Assembly: GCA_020831895.1 (NCBI GenBank)
Contig: JAFIFS010000098.1
Coordinates: 1-58,271, forward strand
Source of the DNA: Chromatiales bacterium
GTDB taxonomy: Bacteria; Pseudomonadota; Gammaproteobacteria; Steroidobacterales; GCA-2729495
Direction: 5' to 3'
DNA: 58,271 bases
Under the pieces are notes generated by a model. The model had not been told where the DNA came from. It was given only the letters and a program-made list of their open reading frames with translations, and made no database searches. Shown here piece after piece: positions 16,124 through 24,656 of this stretch (positions within the stretch are counted from its first letter, which is position 1; every line of letters begins with the position of its first letter). A program made the position numbers and the translations under genes.

Positions 16124-19100
16124 AACAGATTGCCTTGATCTGCGCTCTCGGGCTCCTGGTGACAGATGTTGCCTGGTCGGATATGCGAGTCGATGAGCCC
16201 GCCGTGCGGGTCACGGTCCTGTCGACCGGCTTCGTGCTGACGCGCAAGTTCGAGCTGATGGCGGAAATCGCAGCCGAAGAAAACGTGGAGCTGCGTTGGC
16301 TTCAGGTAGACGCACCAGGCGCGGATCCCGGTGCCGTTCTGGCCGACGCGGACCTGGTCATCGTCGACTCGCCGCGCGCAGACGACAGTGCGCAGGTCGA
16401 CAGGGCAGCGGGTGATGCCCTACGCGCTTCGGGCATTCCCGCCCTGCATATCAACGTCATGAGCCCGCCGGTCCGCTTCCGCGGCGACGGCCTGCCGCCG
16501 TCCACCGCGCAGGACCTGTTCGACTACTACACCACCGGCATGCCGCAGAATCACCGCGCGCTCTTCCGGTACATCGCCACCTGGGCCCGGGGTGAAGACT
16601 TCGCATCTGTGCCGCGCCCCGTTTCGCTGCCCGACGGCGGCATCTACCATCCTGACGCCGAGCGCCTCGTGTTCCCCGCGCCCGGCGAATACCTTGAATG
16701 GTGGTCCGCGAAGCACGGGCGCGACTGGCGGGAGCTCCCGGTAGCCGGCATCGAGATATCGTCGAGTTTCATATCGGACGGCCAGACCCGCCTGCTCGCC
16801 GACATGGTCCACGCGGTCGAGCGTGACGGCATGCTGCCGCTGATGTTCTACCGGACCACGATCACGGCCAGGACACGGGCCGAGTCCGCCGGGGAGCGCC
16901 CGGTGCCGTTGGCCGACGGCCGGCCCCGGCCGGCGATCAATGTCGTCGACCAGCTGTTCCCGAACCCGCTGGACCGCACCGGTGCACCTGCGCCGGTAGA
17001 GCCGGTCATCATGCTCGACGGCCGTCCTCTGCCCGACGTGATGATCGTCAGCAACTTCCTGGGTGGTGACCCCGAAGGGCGCAAGCAGTGGTACCAGTCA
17101 CTGGACATGCCGGTACTGCAGACCATCCTGTACCGTGACGGGGACCGGGAGGCCTACCTCGCTGACCGGGCAGGCATCGCGACCTTCGCCATGCCTTTTC
17201 AGGTGACCACCCCCGAGTACATCGGGCTGTCGGATCCGGTGGTCGTCGCGGCCAATGAGGACGGCGAGATGGTGGTCATGCCGGAGCAGCTGGCGATGGT
17301 GCTCGGCAAGGCGCAGAACATCGTGCGACTTCGCCAGCTGCCGGAGGAGGAAAAGCGCCTCGCGCTGCTGTTCTGGAACCACCCGCCCGGAGAGCACAAC
17401 CAGGGCGCCTCCAACCTGAACGTGCCCCGTTCCATCGAGGCGCTGGTCGCGCGCCTGCGCTCGGAAGGTTACGCGGTGGATGCGGTCAGCGAAAACGAAA
17501 TGGTCGCCGCGGTGAGCCGGCTGCTGCGGCCGCGCTACCGGCATTCCGGGCTCGACGAGCTGCTCGAAGGCGACGACTGGGCCAGCGTACCGCTGGACCA
17601 GTACCGCCGCTGGTATGACGCACTGCCAGCCTCGGTGCGTGCGCCGATCGAGGAAATCTGGGGTGCCCCGGAGGCCAGTGGCTGGATGCGCGAGGTCGAC
17701 GGTGAGCCGAGCTTCATCGTGCCGCGGCTGGCGCTGGGCAACCTGGTGATCCTGCCTCAGCCTGCCCGCGACGAGCTGGGCGGGGCTGGTGACGAGGTCG
17801 ACATGTTCCACGACACCTCGCTGCCGGTGCACCATGCCTATCTCGCCGCCTACCTGTGGATCAGGGAGGGCCACGGCGCGGATGCAATCATTCATTTCGG
17901 CACGCACGGCACGCAGGAATGGCTGCCCGGCAAGGAGCGGGGGCTCTGGGCCTACGACGAGCCCAAGCTGCTGGTCGGCAACCTGCCGGTGCTGTACCCC
18001 TACATCGTCGACAACATAGCCGAGGCGGTCCACGTCAGGCGCCGCGGTCGCGGCACGATCATCAGCCATCAGACCCCGCCCTTTGCGCCGGCCGGCCTGT
18101 CCGATGAGTTCGTGGCGATTAACGACCTGATCCGTGACTATCACTTCCTCGAGGACGGTCTGGTGCGGGCGAACACCCGCGAGATGCTCATCGAGCACAC
18201 GGTGCGGATGGACATCCATTCCGACCTCGAGTGGCAGGTGGCCGAGCTCGAGCGCAACTTCGACGAGTTCCTGCGTGATATCGAGGACTACCTTGAGCAT
18301 CTCGGCCTCTCGATGCAGCCGTTGGGTCTGCATACGCTGGGCCAGGTGGCAAGCCCGGAGCACCGGGCGAGCACGATCATGCAGATGCTGGGCGATCCGC
18401 TCTACGAGTTCCTCGGCATTACCGATCCCGGCACCGTGTTCCGCACCGACTACCGCGAGGTCAGCGAGACCGCGCCGTTCCGCTTCGTGATGGAGCAGGT
18501 GCTGGGCGAGCGGGCGCTGGTGGATTTCGCCGACCCGGCAGAACGGGCGCTGGTCATTCGCGGCCGTGAGATCGACGCGCTGCTGGCCGCCGACCGGGAA
18601 CTCGATGCGCTCGTAGCCGGCCTGTCCGGTCGCTGGATCGATCCGTCCTATGGTGGCGACCCGGTCCGCAACCCTGATGCTCTGCCCACCGGTCGCAACA
18701 TGTACGGTTTCGACCCGTCGCGCATACCGACCCGCTCGGCCTATGCGGCGGGGCAGGAAGCGATGGAAAACCTGCTCAGGGTCTACCAGGCCGACCAAGG
18801 CAGCTTCCCGGAAAAGTTGGCCTTCAGCATGTGGAGCACGGAGACCATGCGCCACCTCGGCATGCTCGAGGCGCAGGTGCTCTGGGCGATGGGCGTGCAG
18901 CCGGTCTGGGACCGGGGCGGTCGGGTCATCGGCATGGAGCTGGTGGACCTGGAGACGCTGGGGCGCCCGCGTATAGACACGGTGATCTCCCTGACCGGGC
19001 TCTACCGGGATCACTTCCCGCTGGTGATGGAATGGCTCAACCGCGCCATCATGATGGTGGCCGAAAGCGAGGAGCCCGAGGCCCTGAACCTGATCCGGCG

Positions 19101-20217
19101 CAACACGCGCCACGTGTTCGAGCGCCTGCTCGAGCAGGGCGCGGCCCCCGCCGATGCACGGGAGTTCGCGCTGACGCGCATCTTCGGCAACGAGAGCGGT
19201 GATTACGGCACCGGCCTGCCCGAGGCCACACTGGCCTCGGACCAGTGGGAGGAGGGCGATGGCCAGCTGGCCGAGCTGTATCTGTCGCGCATGTCCTGGG
19301 CCTATGGCCCGGACCCGGCCCGCTGGAGCACCCGGCTCACGGATACCGCCGGGCGCGAGATCAATGCCTATGCCGAGCAGCTGCGCGGCACCAGTGCCGC
19401 GGTGTTCTCGCGCTCATCGAACCTGCGTGGCCTGCTGGACACAGACCACCCGTTTGAATATCTCGGCGGCATCTCGCTGGCGCTGAACCACCTGGAGGGC
19501 CGCTCACCCGAGCTGTTCGTCTCGAACATGCGCGACCCCCTGCGCGCCCGTCTCGAGTCCGCCAGCCGGTTCCTATCCACCGAGCTGCGTTCCGTCTACC
19601 AGCACCCGAACTGGATTGCCGAGATGCAGGCCGAAGGCTACGCCGGCACGCTCGAACTGCTGAACACGGTCAACAACTTCTGGGGCTGGCAGGTGATGGA
19701 CCGCAGCGTGCTGCGCGACGACCAGTGGCAGGCGTTCCAGGAGATCTACGTGATGGACCGCTACGAGCTGGGGCTGCGCGAGTGGTTCGAGTCGATGAAT
19801 CCTGACGCGCTGGCGCAGGTAGCCGAGCGGATGCTCGAGGCCATTCGCAAGGGCTACTGGGAGGCCGGCGAGCAGACTGTTCGCGAGCTGGTCGAGACCT
19901 GGACAGACCTGGCCGAGCGCCATGACATCATCAGCCGCAACGAGGTATTCCTCGCCTATGTGACCGAGCTTGCGGCCGGGTTCGGCCTGGGGGCAGCTTC
20001 TGTCGATCCGTCAGCCGTCACTGATGTCTCGGCGATGGCCGGTGCCGTGGAGGTCGTTGCCGGTATGAGACTCGAGCAGCAGCTGCCCGCCGAGACCGCA
20101 GAGCCAGTGTTGCGCCAGCTGTGGCTGCTGCTGCTGCTGCTGCTGCTGATCCTGCTAGGCATGGCGCTGGAGTTCGCGCGGTGGCGCCCTGGTCGCGGGC
20201 CGTCAGCCGGAAGCTGA
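16120..20217 (+). CDS. Exported, membrane-anchored CobN/BchH-family metal chelatase-like protein
   Basis: The 1365-residue protein belongs to the CobN / magnesium chelatase H family. The core motif HFGTHGTQEWLPGKE has His592, His596 and Glu600, and is followed by VGNLPVLYPYIVDNIAEA. Unlike cytoplasmic CobN it has a signal peptide (MKQIALICALGLLVTDVAWS) and one C-terminal membrane helix built on eight Leu from a pure CTG tract, ending FARWRPGRG inside. The catalytic domain should therefore face the periplasm. No CobS/CobT or ChlI/ChlD ATPase is nearby; the ExbB-like and DUF2149 genes overlap or abut it instead. The nearest parallel I know is HmuS in Bacteroidetes heme uptake, proposed to remove metal from the ring. 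Direction and ring substrate are not evident from sequence. Confidence 0.88.
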   Translation: MKQIALICALGLLVTDVAWSDMRVDEPAVRVTVLSTGFVLTRKFELMAEIAAEENVELRWLQVDAPGADPGAVLADADLVIVDSPRADDSAQVDRAAGDALRASGIPALHINVMSPPVRFRGDGLPPSTAQDLFDYYTTGMPQNHRALFRYIATWARGEDFASVPRPVSLPDGGIYHPDAERLVFPAPGEYLEWWSAKHGRDWRELPVAGIEISSSFISDGQTRLLADMVHAVERDGMLPLMFYRTTITARTRAESAGERPVPLADGRPRPAINVVDQLFPNPLDRTGAPAPVEPVIMLDGRPLPDVMIVSNFLGGDPEGRKQWYQSLDMPVLQTILYRDGDREAYLADRAGIATFAMPFQVTTPEYIGLSDPVVVAANEDGEMVVMPEQLAMVLGKAQNIVRLRQLPEEEKRLALLFWNHPPGEHNQGASNLNVPRSIEALVARLRSEGYAVDAVSENEMVAAVSRLLRPRYRHSGLDELLEGDDWASVPLDQYRRWYDALPASVRAPIEEIWGAPEASGWMREVDGEPSFIVPRLALGNLVILPQPARDELGGAGDEVDMFHDTSLPVHHAYLAAYLWIREGHGADAIIHFGTHGTQEWLPGKERGLWAYDEPKLLVGNLPVLYPYIVDNIAEAVHVRRRGRGTIISHQTPPFAPAGLSDEFVAINDLIRDYHFLEDGLVRANTREMLIEHTVRMDIHSDLEWQVAELERNFDEFLRDIEDYLEHLGLSMQPLGLHTLGQVASPEHRASTIMQMLGDPLYEFLGITDPGTVFRTDYREVSETAPFRFVMEQVLGERALVDFADPAERALVIRGREIDALLAADRELDALVAGLSGRWIDPSYGGDPVRNPDALPTGRNMYGFDPSRIPTRSAYAAGQEAMENLLRVYQADQGSFPEKLAFSMWSTETMRHLGMLEAQVLWAMGVQPVWDRGGRVIGMELVDLETLGRPRIDTVISLTGLYRDHFPLVMEWLNRAIMMVAESEEPEALNLIRRNTRHVFERLLEQGAAPADAREFALTRIFGNESGDYGTGLPEATLASDQWEEGDGQLAELYLSRMSWAYGPDPARWSTRLTDTAGREINAYAEQLRGTSAAVFSRSSNLRGLLDTDHPFEYLGGISLALNHLEGRSPELFVSNMRDPLRARLESASRFLSTELRSVYQHPNWIAEMQAEGYAGTLELLNTVNNFWGWQVMDRSVLRDDQWQAFQEIYVMDRYELGLREWFESMNPDALAQVAERMLEAIRKGYWEAGEQTVRELVETWTDLAERHDIISRNEVFLAYVTELAAGFGLGAASVDPSAVTDVSAMAGAVEVVAGMRLEQQLPAETAEPVLRQLWLLLLLLLLILLGMALEFARWRPGRGPSAGS

Positions 20218-20373
20218 GCCGCTGCTGGCCTGGGGTGGGCAGCGATGGCCGGATCAGCTGCCTGCCCGGCATTCCGTTTACCTGCTGGGGCGGGTAACCT
20301 GCTGACTGTCGCAGGGCATTGATGCGTCCGCCCGCGATGGTCCAGGGGAGCAGCTCGAGCCCCGCCGGGCGTC

Positions 20374-21537
20374 GTGCAGCGAGGCGATCCATTGCAGAGC
20401 TTTTTTCCACGAAAGATTCGCCGGCAGTGCCTTCCGGGCCTGCTGCTGGCGGCCATGATGGCCGGCGTGCCTGCAGCGCAGGGCTCTGGTCTTGATGAGC
20501 TCTACCCGCTGCTCCCCGGCGATTTCGATAATGCCCGGCAGGTGGCGGCCCAGGTCATTGGAGAAGGCCAGCCGCCGATGTTCCTGTGGCTGCGCGTGCA
20601 GCGGCGGGCGGTTGAGGTGCCGGCGCTGGGCGATACCGTGCTGTATTCAGAGATCACCCGCGGCGCCGAACCTGGGTTCGTGACCCGGCGGATCCTTATG
20701 GTATTCGGCACGGACGCGCGGGGCCGTGTCTACAGCGAAGCCTGGCGTTGGCGCGACGCTGACGAGGCCGCGGGTATCGCGGAGCGTCTCGACCGCCTGG
20801 CCGGACTGCCGGCCGAGACCTTCGAGCGGGCGCTGCCGGACGGCTGCACGATGTACTGGGCCCGCGAGGGTAAGGAGTGGGTCGGGCGTATTTCGGAGGA
20901 CACCTGCATCGTGCCGGCCGCCCGCACCGGTGAGCCCCGGCGGATCCGGACGACCGAGATCGCCGGCCTGGACGGTCTGCGTACCGAGGAGGCCGGCTTC
21001 ACGCCAGAGGGTCGCGAGCTTTTCGGGATGCCCGAGGGCGTCTACTTCGAGTTCGAGCCGGCCTCGCGCCTGGCGGCCGCTGCTCGTGATCCGCTGCCCA
21101 CCGTGGCCAGGGTCGACCTCATGCGCTATGAGGGCACCTGGTACGACATCGGCAACCTGGATCACCGGCCCCAGCGGCGCTGCACCAACGACACGGCCAC
21201 CTATACGCTGCAGGACGACGGCAGCATCGAGGTGCTGAACCGCTGCCGGCGGGCCAGCAGCCGGGAGCGTGAGACGCGCGGTCGAGCCAAGGTTGTCGAC
21301 ACTCAGACCAATGCGCGTCTTGAGGTCCGCTTCTTCGTGTTCTTCACCGGCGACTACTGGATCATCGCCCTGGATGACGACTACCAGTACGCCCTGGTCG
21401 GCACCCCGTCACGCAGCAACCTCTGGCTGCTGGCGCGCGACCCCGGAATCGACCGACCCCGACGCGACCAGCTGCTGGCCTATGCGGCCACGCTGGGCTT
21501 CGACATGAAGCGTTTCCGGCTGACTCCTCACGATTGA
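20374..21537 (+). CDS. CpcT/CpeT bilin-lyase-like domain fused to a lipocalin
   Basis: The 387-residue secreted protein joins two tetrapyrrole-associated folds. Residues about 38-232 match CpcT/CpeT chromophore lyases: [48 protein letters not shown] and [19 protein letters not shown]. Residues about 243-385 match bacterial lipocalin Blc: [51 protein letters not shown] and NLWLLAR. The signal peptide core is [18 protein letters not shown]. The start is GTG 20374 or TTG 20392. CpcT family enzymes attach bilins to phycobiliproteins, which this organism should lack, and several lipocalins bind bilins. Placement after the CobN-like gene suggests binding or delivery of a linear or closed tetrapyrrole. 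Confidence 0.85.
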   Translation: MQRGDPLQSFFPRKIRRQCLPGLLLAAMMAGVPAAQGSGLDELYPLLPGDFDNARQVAAQVIGEGQPPMFLWLRVQRRAVEVPALGDTVLYSEITRGAEPGFVTRRILMVFGTDARGRVYSEAWRWRDADEAAGIAERLDRLAGLPAETFERALPDGCTMYWAREGKEWVGRISEDTCIVPAARTGEPRRIRTTEIAGLDGLRTEEAGFTPEGRELFGMPEGVYFEFEPASRLAAAARDPLPTVARVDLMRYEGTWYDIGNLDHRPQRRCTNDTATYTLQDDGSIEVLNRCRRASSRERETRGRAKVVDTQTNARLEVRFFVFFTGDYWIIALDDDYQYALVGTPSRSNLWLLARDPGIDRPRRDQLLAYAATLGFDMKRFRLTPHD

Positions 21538-21619
21538 GCCCCGCCAGGGCCTGGCATGGGCCATGCGGCCTTGGCTGTGCGAAAATACGCGTTTTTTTGC
21601 ACAGGGAAGGCCGCCCACC

Positions 21620-22159
21620 ATGCGCATCGATGCCATTTCCATCGGGAACAACCCTCCCGATGACGTCAACGTGATCGTCGAAGTCCCCGTCGGGGGCCAT
21701 CCGATCAAGTATGAGCTGGATAAGGAAGCGGGCACGCTCGTCGTCGACCGCTTCCTCTATACGCCGATGACCTATCCCGGCAATTACGGCTTCGTGCCGC
21801 ATACGCTGTCGGACGATGGCGACCCGATCGACGTGCTGATCGCGAACAACCGCCCGCTGGTACCCGGCTGCGTGATCAACGTGCGCCCGATCGGCGTGCT
21901 GCTGATGGAGGACGACGGCGGGCTCGACGAGAAGGTCATCGCCGTGCCGTCACGGGGTGTCAGCGCCCGGTTCAACGACGTGAAGAACTACACGGACCTG
22001 CCCGACATCACGCTCGCCCAGATCGCGCACTTCTTCGAGCATTACAAGGACCTCGAGCCCGGCAAGTGGGTCAAGGTCGGCGACTGGATGGGCGCGAAGA
22101 CGGCGCAGAAGCTGATCCGCGAGGCCATAGAGCGTGGGGCAGCCCGGCAGCAGGGTTAA
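21620..22159 (+). CDS. ppa: Inorganic pyrophosphatase
   Basis: A 179-residue family I soluble inorganic pyrophosphatase, which hydrolyses PPi to phosphate with Mg2+ in the cytoplasm and pulls biosynthetic reactions forward. Visible signatures are [39 protein letters not shown], the metal-binding [10 protein letters not shown], and the C-terminal [18 protein letters not shown]. The start is ATG 21620 with GGGAAGG just upstream; the longer frame from 21563 lacks conservation. It lies 11 bases from the convergent NhaR-type regulator stop. Confidence 0.97.
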   Translation: MRIDAISIGNNPPDDVNVIVEVPVGGHPIKYELDKEAGTLVVDRFLYTPMTYPGNYGFVPHTLSDDGDPIDVLIANNRPLVPGCVINVRPIGVLLMEDDGGLDEKVIAVPSRGVSARFNDVKNYTDLPDITLAQIAHFFEHYKDLEPGKWVKVGDWMGAKTAQKLIREAIERGAARQQG

Positions 22160-22169
22160 GCGGGCAGGA

Positions 22170-23066
22170 TCATAGCAGCCCGTCTCCGGCCGCCGAGAGA
22201 ATCCTCTGCACGTCCGGATGGGCGGAGCGCCGGGCCGCGGTGATCGCGTAGTACCGTGCGCGCAGCTCCGGCACCGTGCCGATGGCACGCACCTTGTACT
22301 GGCTTTCGATCTCCCTGCGGATCGCTGCCGGCGCGGTGAAGACGCCAAGCCCTGCCTGGCCGAAGGTCTTCTTCAGGCCGCTGTCGTCGAACTCGCCGAC
22401 GATCAGCGGCGTGATGTCCTGTTCGGTACACCAGCCGTCGAGTATGCGGCGTGCCTGGGTGCCCTCGCTGGGCATCAGCCAGGGAGCGCCGTTCAGGCTG
22501 CCCGGGAAGTTGCTGCGCAGTTTCCGGGCCAGCGCGGGTGCCGCGAAAAACACCAGGTCGCTCTCACCGAGCAGGTGGTTGCTGACGCGCATGCCGGTCT
22601 CCGCGCCCACGGGATGTGTTGTCAGCAGCAGGTCGCAGCGATGCGCGGCCAGGTCGCCCAGCAGGCGCGAGAGCTCTGCCTCCCGGCAGGCAACGCGCAC
22701 CTGGGGCGGGTCGTCGAACACCGGCTTAAGGATCCTCCAGGTCACGAGTTTCGGCATGGCATCCGAGACCCCCACGGAGAGCTGGCGCAGCCCTCGTGCA
22801 GCGGCCCCGCGCAGGATTCCGGACAGCTCCTGGCCGCGGGAGAAGATCTCGTCGGCATGGGCGGCCACGGTCCGGCCTAGGTCGGTCAGGACCAGCCTGC
22901 GCCCGGAGCGCTCCAGCAGCGGGCCCGGCGCCTCGGCCTCCAGCAGCTTGATCTGGCCGCTGATGGTCTGCGGGGCCAGGTGAAGTTCGGCCGCCGCCTC
23001 GGTGATGCTGCCCAGCCTGGCCACGGTCCAGAAATAGCGCAGGTGCTCGTAGTTGAGATGCCTCAA
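22170..23066 (-). CDS. LysR-family regulator, NhaR type
   Basis: The 298-residue regulator has the NhaR-type N-terminus (LNYEHLRYFWTVARLGSITE) with a winged HTH (AAELHLAPQTISGQIKLLE), and a periplasmic-binding-like effector domain from about residue 90. The start codon is TTG at 23066, supported by family alignment because NhaR proteins begin a few residues before LNYxHL. E. coli NhaR responds to Na+ and alkaline pH. It is divergent from an operon that ends in the Na+-dependent bicarbonate transporter sbtA and sbtB, so Na+- or pH-responsive control of that operon is a reasonable inference. Confidence 0.87.
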   Translation of the reverse strand: MRHLNYEHLRYFWTVARLGSITEAAAELHLAPQTISGQIKLLEAEAPGPLLERSGRRLVLTDLGRTVAAHADEIFSRGQELSGILRGAAARGLRQLSVGVSDAMPKLVTWRILKPVFDDPPQVRVACREAELSRLLGDLAAHRCDLLLTTHPVGAETGMRVSNHLLGESDLVFFAAPALARKLRSNFPGSLNGAPWLMPSEGTQARRILDGWCTEQDITPLIVGEFDDSGLKKTFGQAGLGVFTAPAAIRREIESQYKVRAIGTVPELRARYYAITAARRSAHPDVQRILSAAGDGLL

Positions 23067-23129
23067 AGTACGAAAATCTCGAAAGTACTGTACGAAACAA
23101 ACGATTTTTCAGGATTGTATGACTGTGCG
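23067..23129. promoter_or_regulatory. Divergent promoter region, likely NhaR-type operator
   Basis: The 63-base A+T-rich gap between the divergent regulator and methyltransferase starts holds three CGAAA copies (23071, 23080, 23093), the small palindrome GTACTGTAC, and an imperfect inverted pair GAAAATC / GATTTTTC. A LysR regulator divergent from its target normally binds such a gap. The exact operator is not resolved. Confidence 0.5.
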
Positions 23130-24323
23130 ATGCTCTCGTCCATGAACACACCACAGCCTTATTCCCGTATCGCCACCCACCCGGTCATGCCGGCGGCCAC
23201 CCACGATGAGCGCGCGCGCTTCGACACGATCGCGCAGCTGGCGAACCTCCTGGCTTCCGGCGTCGTGCCGAGGATACGCGAGGCCTATGACAGCCGCGCG
23301 AGCGCTGCGTTCGAGTCCACCCATGGGCGCCGGCCGGCCGACCGCCGGGATGCCTTGAGCGCGCTGAGCTCGGATCCGGCCTGGATCAGCTGGAGCAGCC
23401 TGCGTCGTCACACCATGGAAATGCGTCAGCAGATCGGCCGGATGCTGGTGCTGCGCCAGCTGCCAGAACTGCGCCGCCGCGTGGACGAGCTCAACGCCGG
23501 TGCGGCGACGCTGAAGCTGGACCCCGGCTTTCGGCCGCCGCGCTACCTGTCCGTGCTTGACCAGCACTGCATGCCCGGCGGCTACCTGGCGGTCGACGAG
23601 ATCGATCCCCTGCTGGCGCCGGCGAACTACGATGCGGGCATCTTCGCGACCACCGGCGGCGCAGGCGGCCCCTGGTCAGATGGTGCCGGCAGGGCCCTGC
23701 TGTCATGGATGGAACAGTCGCCCCGCCTGCCTGAGCGCCCGCTGCGGATCGTGGATCTCGGCTGCGGCCTGGGGCACAACACGGTGCCGCTGGCGCAGCG
23801 CTTCCCGGATGCCGAGATCATCGCTATCGATGCCGCGGCGCCCATGCTCGAGTACGGCCATGCGCGCGCACGGGCGATGGGTATCGGCAACGTCACCTTC
23901 ATGCAGGCCGATGCCGAGGGCACCGGCCTCCCCGGGGGGGAGTGGGACCTGGTCTTCACGACGATGGTGCTGCACGAGACCTCGCGTGAGGCGGTGCCGG
24001 CCATCTTCCGGGAGTGCCTCCGGCTGCTGGCGCCCGGCGGGCTCACGCTGCATCTCGAGCAGCCGCCCTTCCGCGGGCTCGAACCCTTCGAGCAGGCCAT
24101 GCGTGACTGGGACGGGCGCTATAATGGCGAGCCGTTCTGGACCGGGCTGCACGAGAGCAACCTCCCGGAGCTGCTGACCGGGGCCGGGTTTGCCGCGGAA
24201 GGGGTCTTCGAGACGATGGTGACAGCGCCGCCGGCTTTCCCCGTGCCTTCCGCCGCAGGCCCGCAGCATGAGGACTACGGCCGTGCGGCACGCTGGTATG
24301 TCGTTGGCGCAACCAGGAGCTGA
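23130..24323 (+). CDS. Class I SAM-dependent methyltransferase with extra N-terminal domain
   Basis: About 397 residues. The methyltransferase core has motif I IVDLGCGLGHNTVPLA, motif II acidic IIAIDAAAP, FMQADAEG, and DLVFTTMVLHE before LLAPGGLTLHLEQPP. A helical N-terminal region of roughly 190 residues precedes it, with the segment LDQHCMPGGYLAVDEIDPLL that recurs in the second methyltransferase of the window at 28214. Starts at 23130 or 23142 are both possible; the longer frame from 22980 would run into the divergent regulator. The acceptor is unknown. A 102-residue helical protein follows after three bases, and then sbtA and sbtB. Confidence 0.83.
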   Translation: MLSSMNTPQPYSRIATHPVMPAATHDERARFDTIAQLANLLASGVVPRIREAYDSRASAAFESTHGRRPADRRDALSALSSDPAWISWSSLRRHTMEMRQQIGRMLVLRQLPELRRRVDELNAGAATLKLDPGFRPPRYLSVLDQHCMPGGYLAVDEIDPLLAPANYDAGIFATTGGAGGPWSDGAGRALLSWMEQSPRLPERPLRIVDLGCGLGHNTVPLAQRFPDAEIIAIDAAAPMLEYGHARARAMGIGNVTFMQADAEGTGLPGGEWDLVFTTMVLHETSREAVPAIFRECLRLLAPGGLTLHLEQPPFRGLEPFEQAMRDWDGRYNGEPFWTGLHESNLPELLTGAGFAAEGVFETMVTAPPAFPVPSAAGPQHEDYGRAARWYVVGATRS

Positions 24324-24326
24324 GCT

Positions 24327-24635
24327 ATGACCGAGGAACTGATTGCACTGGCCACACGGCCCTCGCGCGGCAAGCGGCCGAGCTTCTGCCCGGATCCGCT
24401 GACCGAGCGCCTGTTCGGCATGGTGCTGGGGCTCGCGACCGAGCTTTCGGTGACCCGCCAGCGACTGGACTCGCTGGAACGCCTGCTTGCCCGGGAAGGC
24501 ACGCTGGCCGCCGGGGCGGTTGATGGCTATACGCCGGACGAGCAGGTGGCCGCGGAACGCGCCGCGGAGCTGCAGCGCGCGCTGGCGGTGATCTTCCGCC
24601 CGCTGCTCCAGGACCAGGCGTCCGAGCGCCAGTAA
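24327..24635 (+). CDS. Small helical partner of the methyltransferase (copy 1)
   Basis: The 102-residue soluble protein contains an amphipathic heptad-like helix LFGMVLGLATELSVTRQRLD at residues 28-47, then SLERLLAREG and a second helix near the C-terminus. The same helix pattern (L-x-x-M-V-L-x-L-A-T-E-L-x-x-x-R-x-R) occurs in the small gene after the second methyltransferase, at 29412. Each small gene follows its methyltransferase within 3-10 bases, so an obligate partner, for example a stabiliser or oligomerisation subunit, is likely. I know no named family for it. Confidence 0.72.
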   Translation: MTEELIALATRPSRGKRPSFCPDPLTERLFGMVLGLATELSVTRQRLDSLERLLAREGTLAAGAVDGYTPDEQVAAERAAELQRALAVIFRPLLQDQASERQ

Positions 24636-24656
24636 GACTGGCGCCGAGCAGCGCTG

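Noticed and set aside
17098-19113. Minus-strand 671-codon frame
   Set aside because: Antisense shadow of the CobN-like gene, which has clear family motifs on the plus strand.
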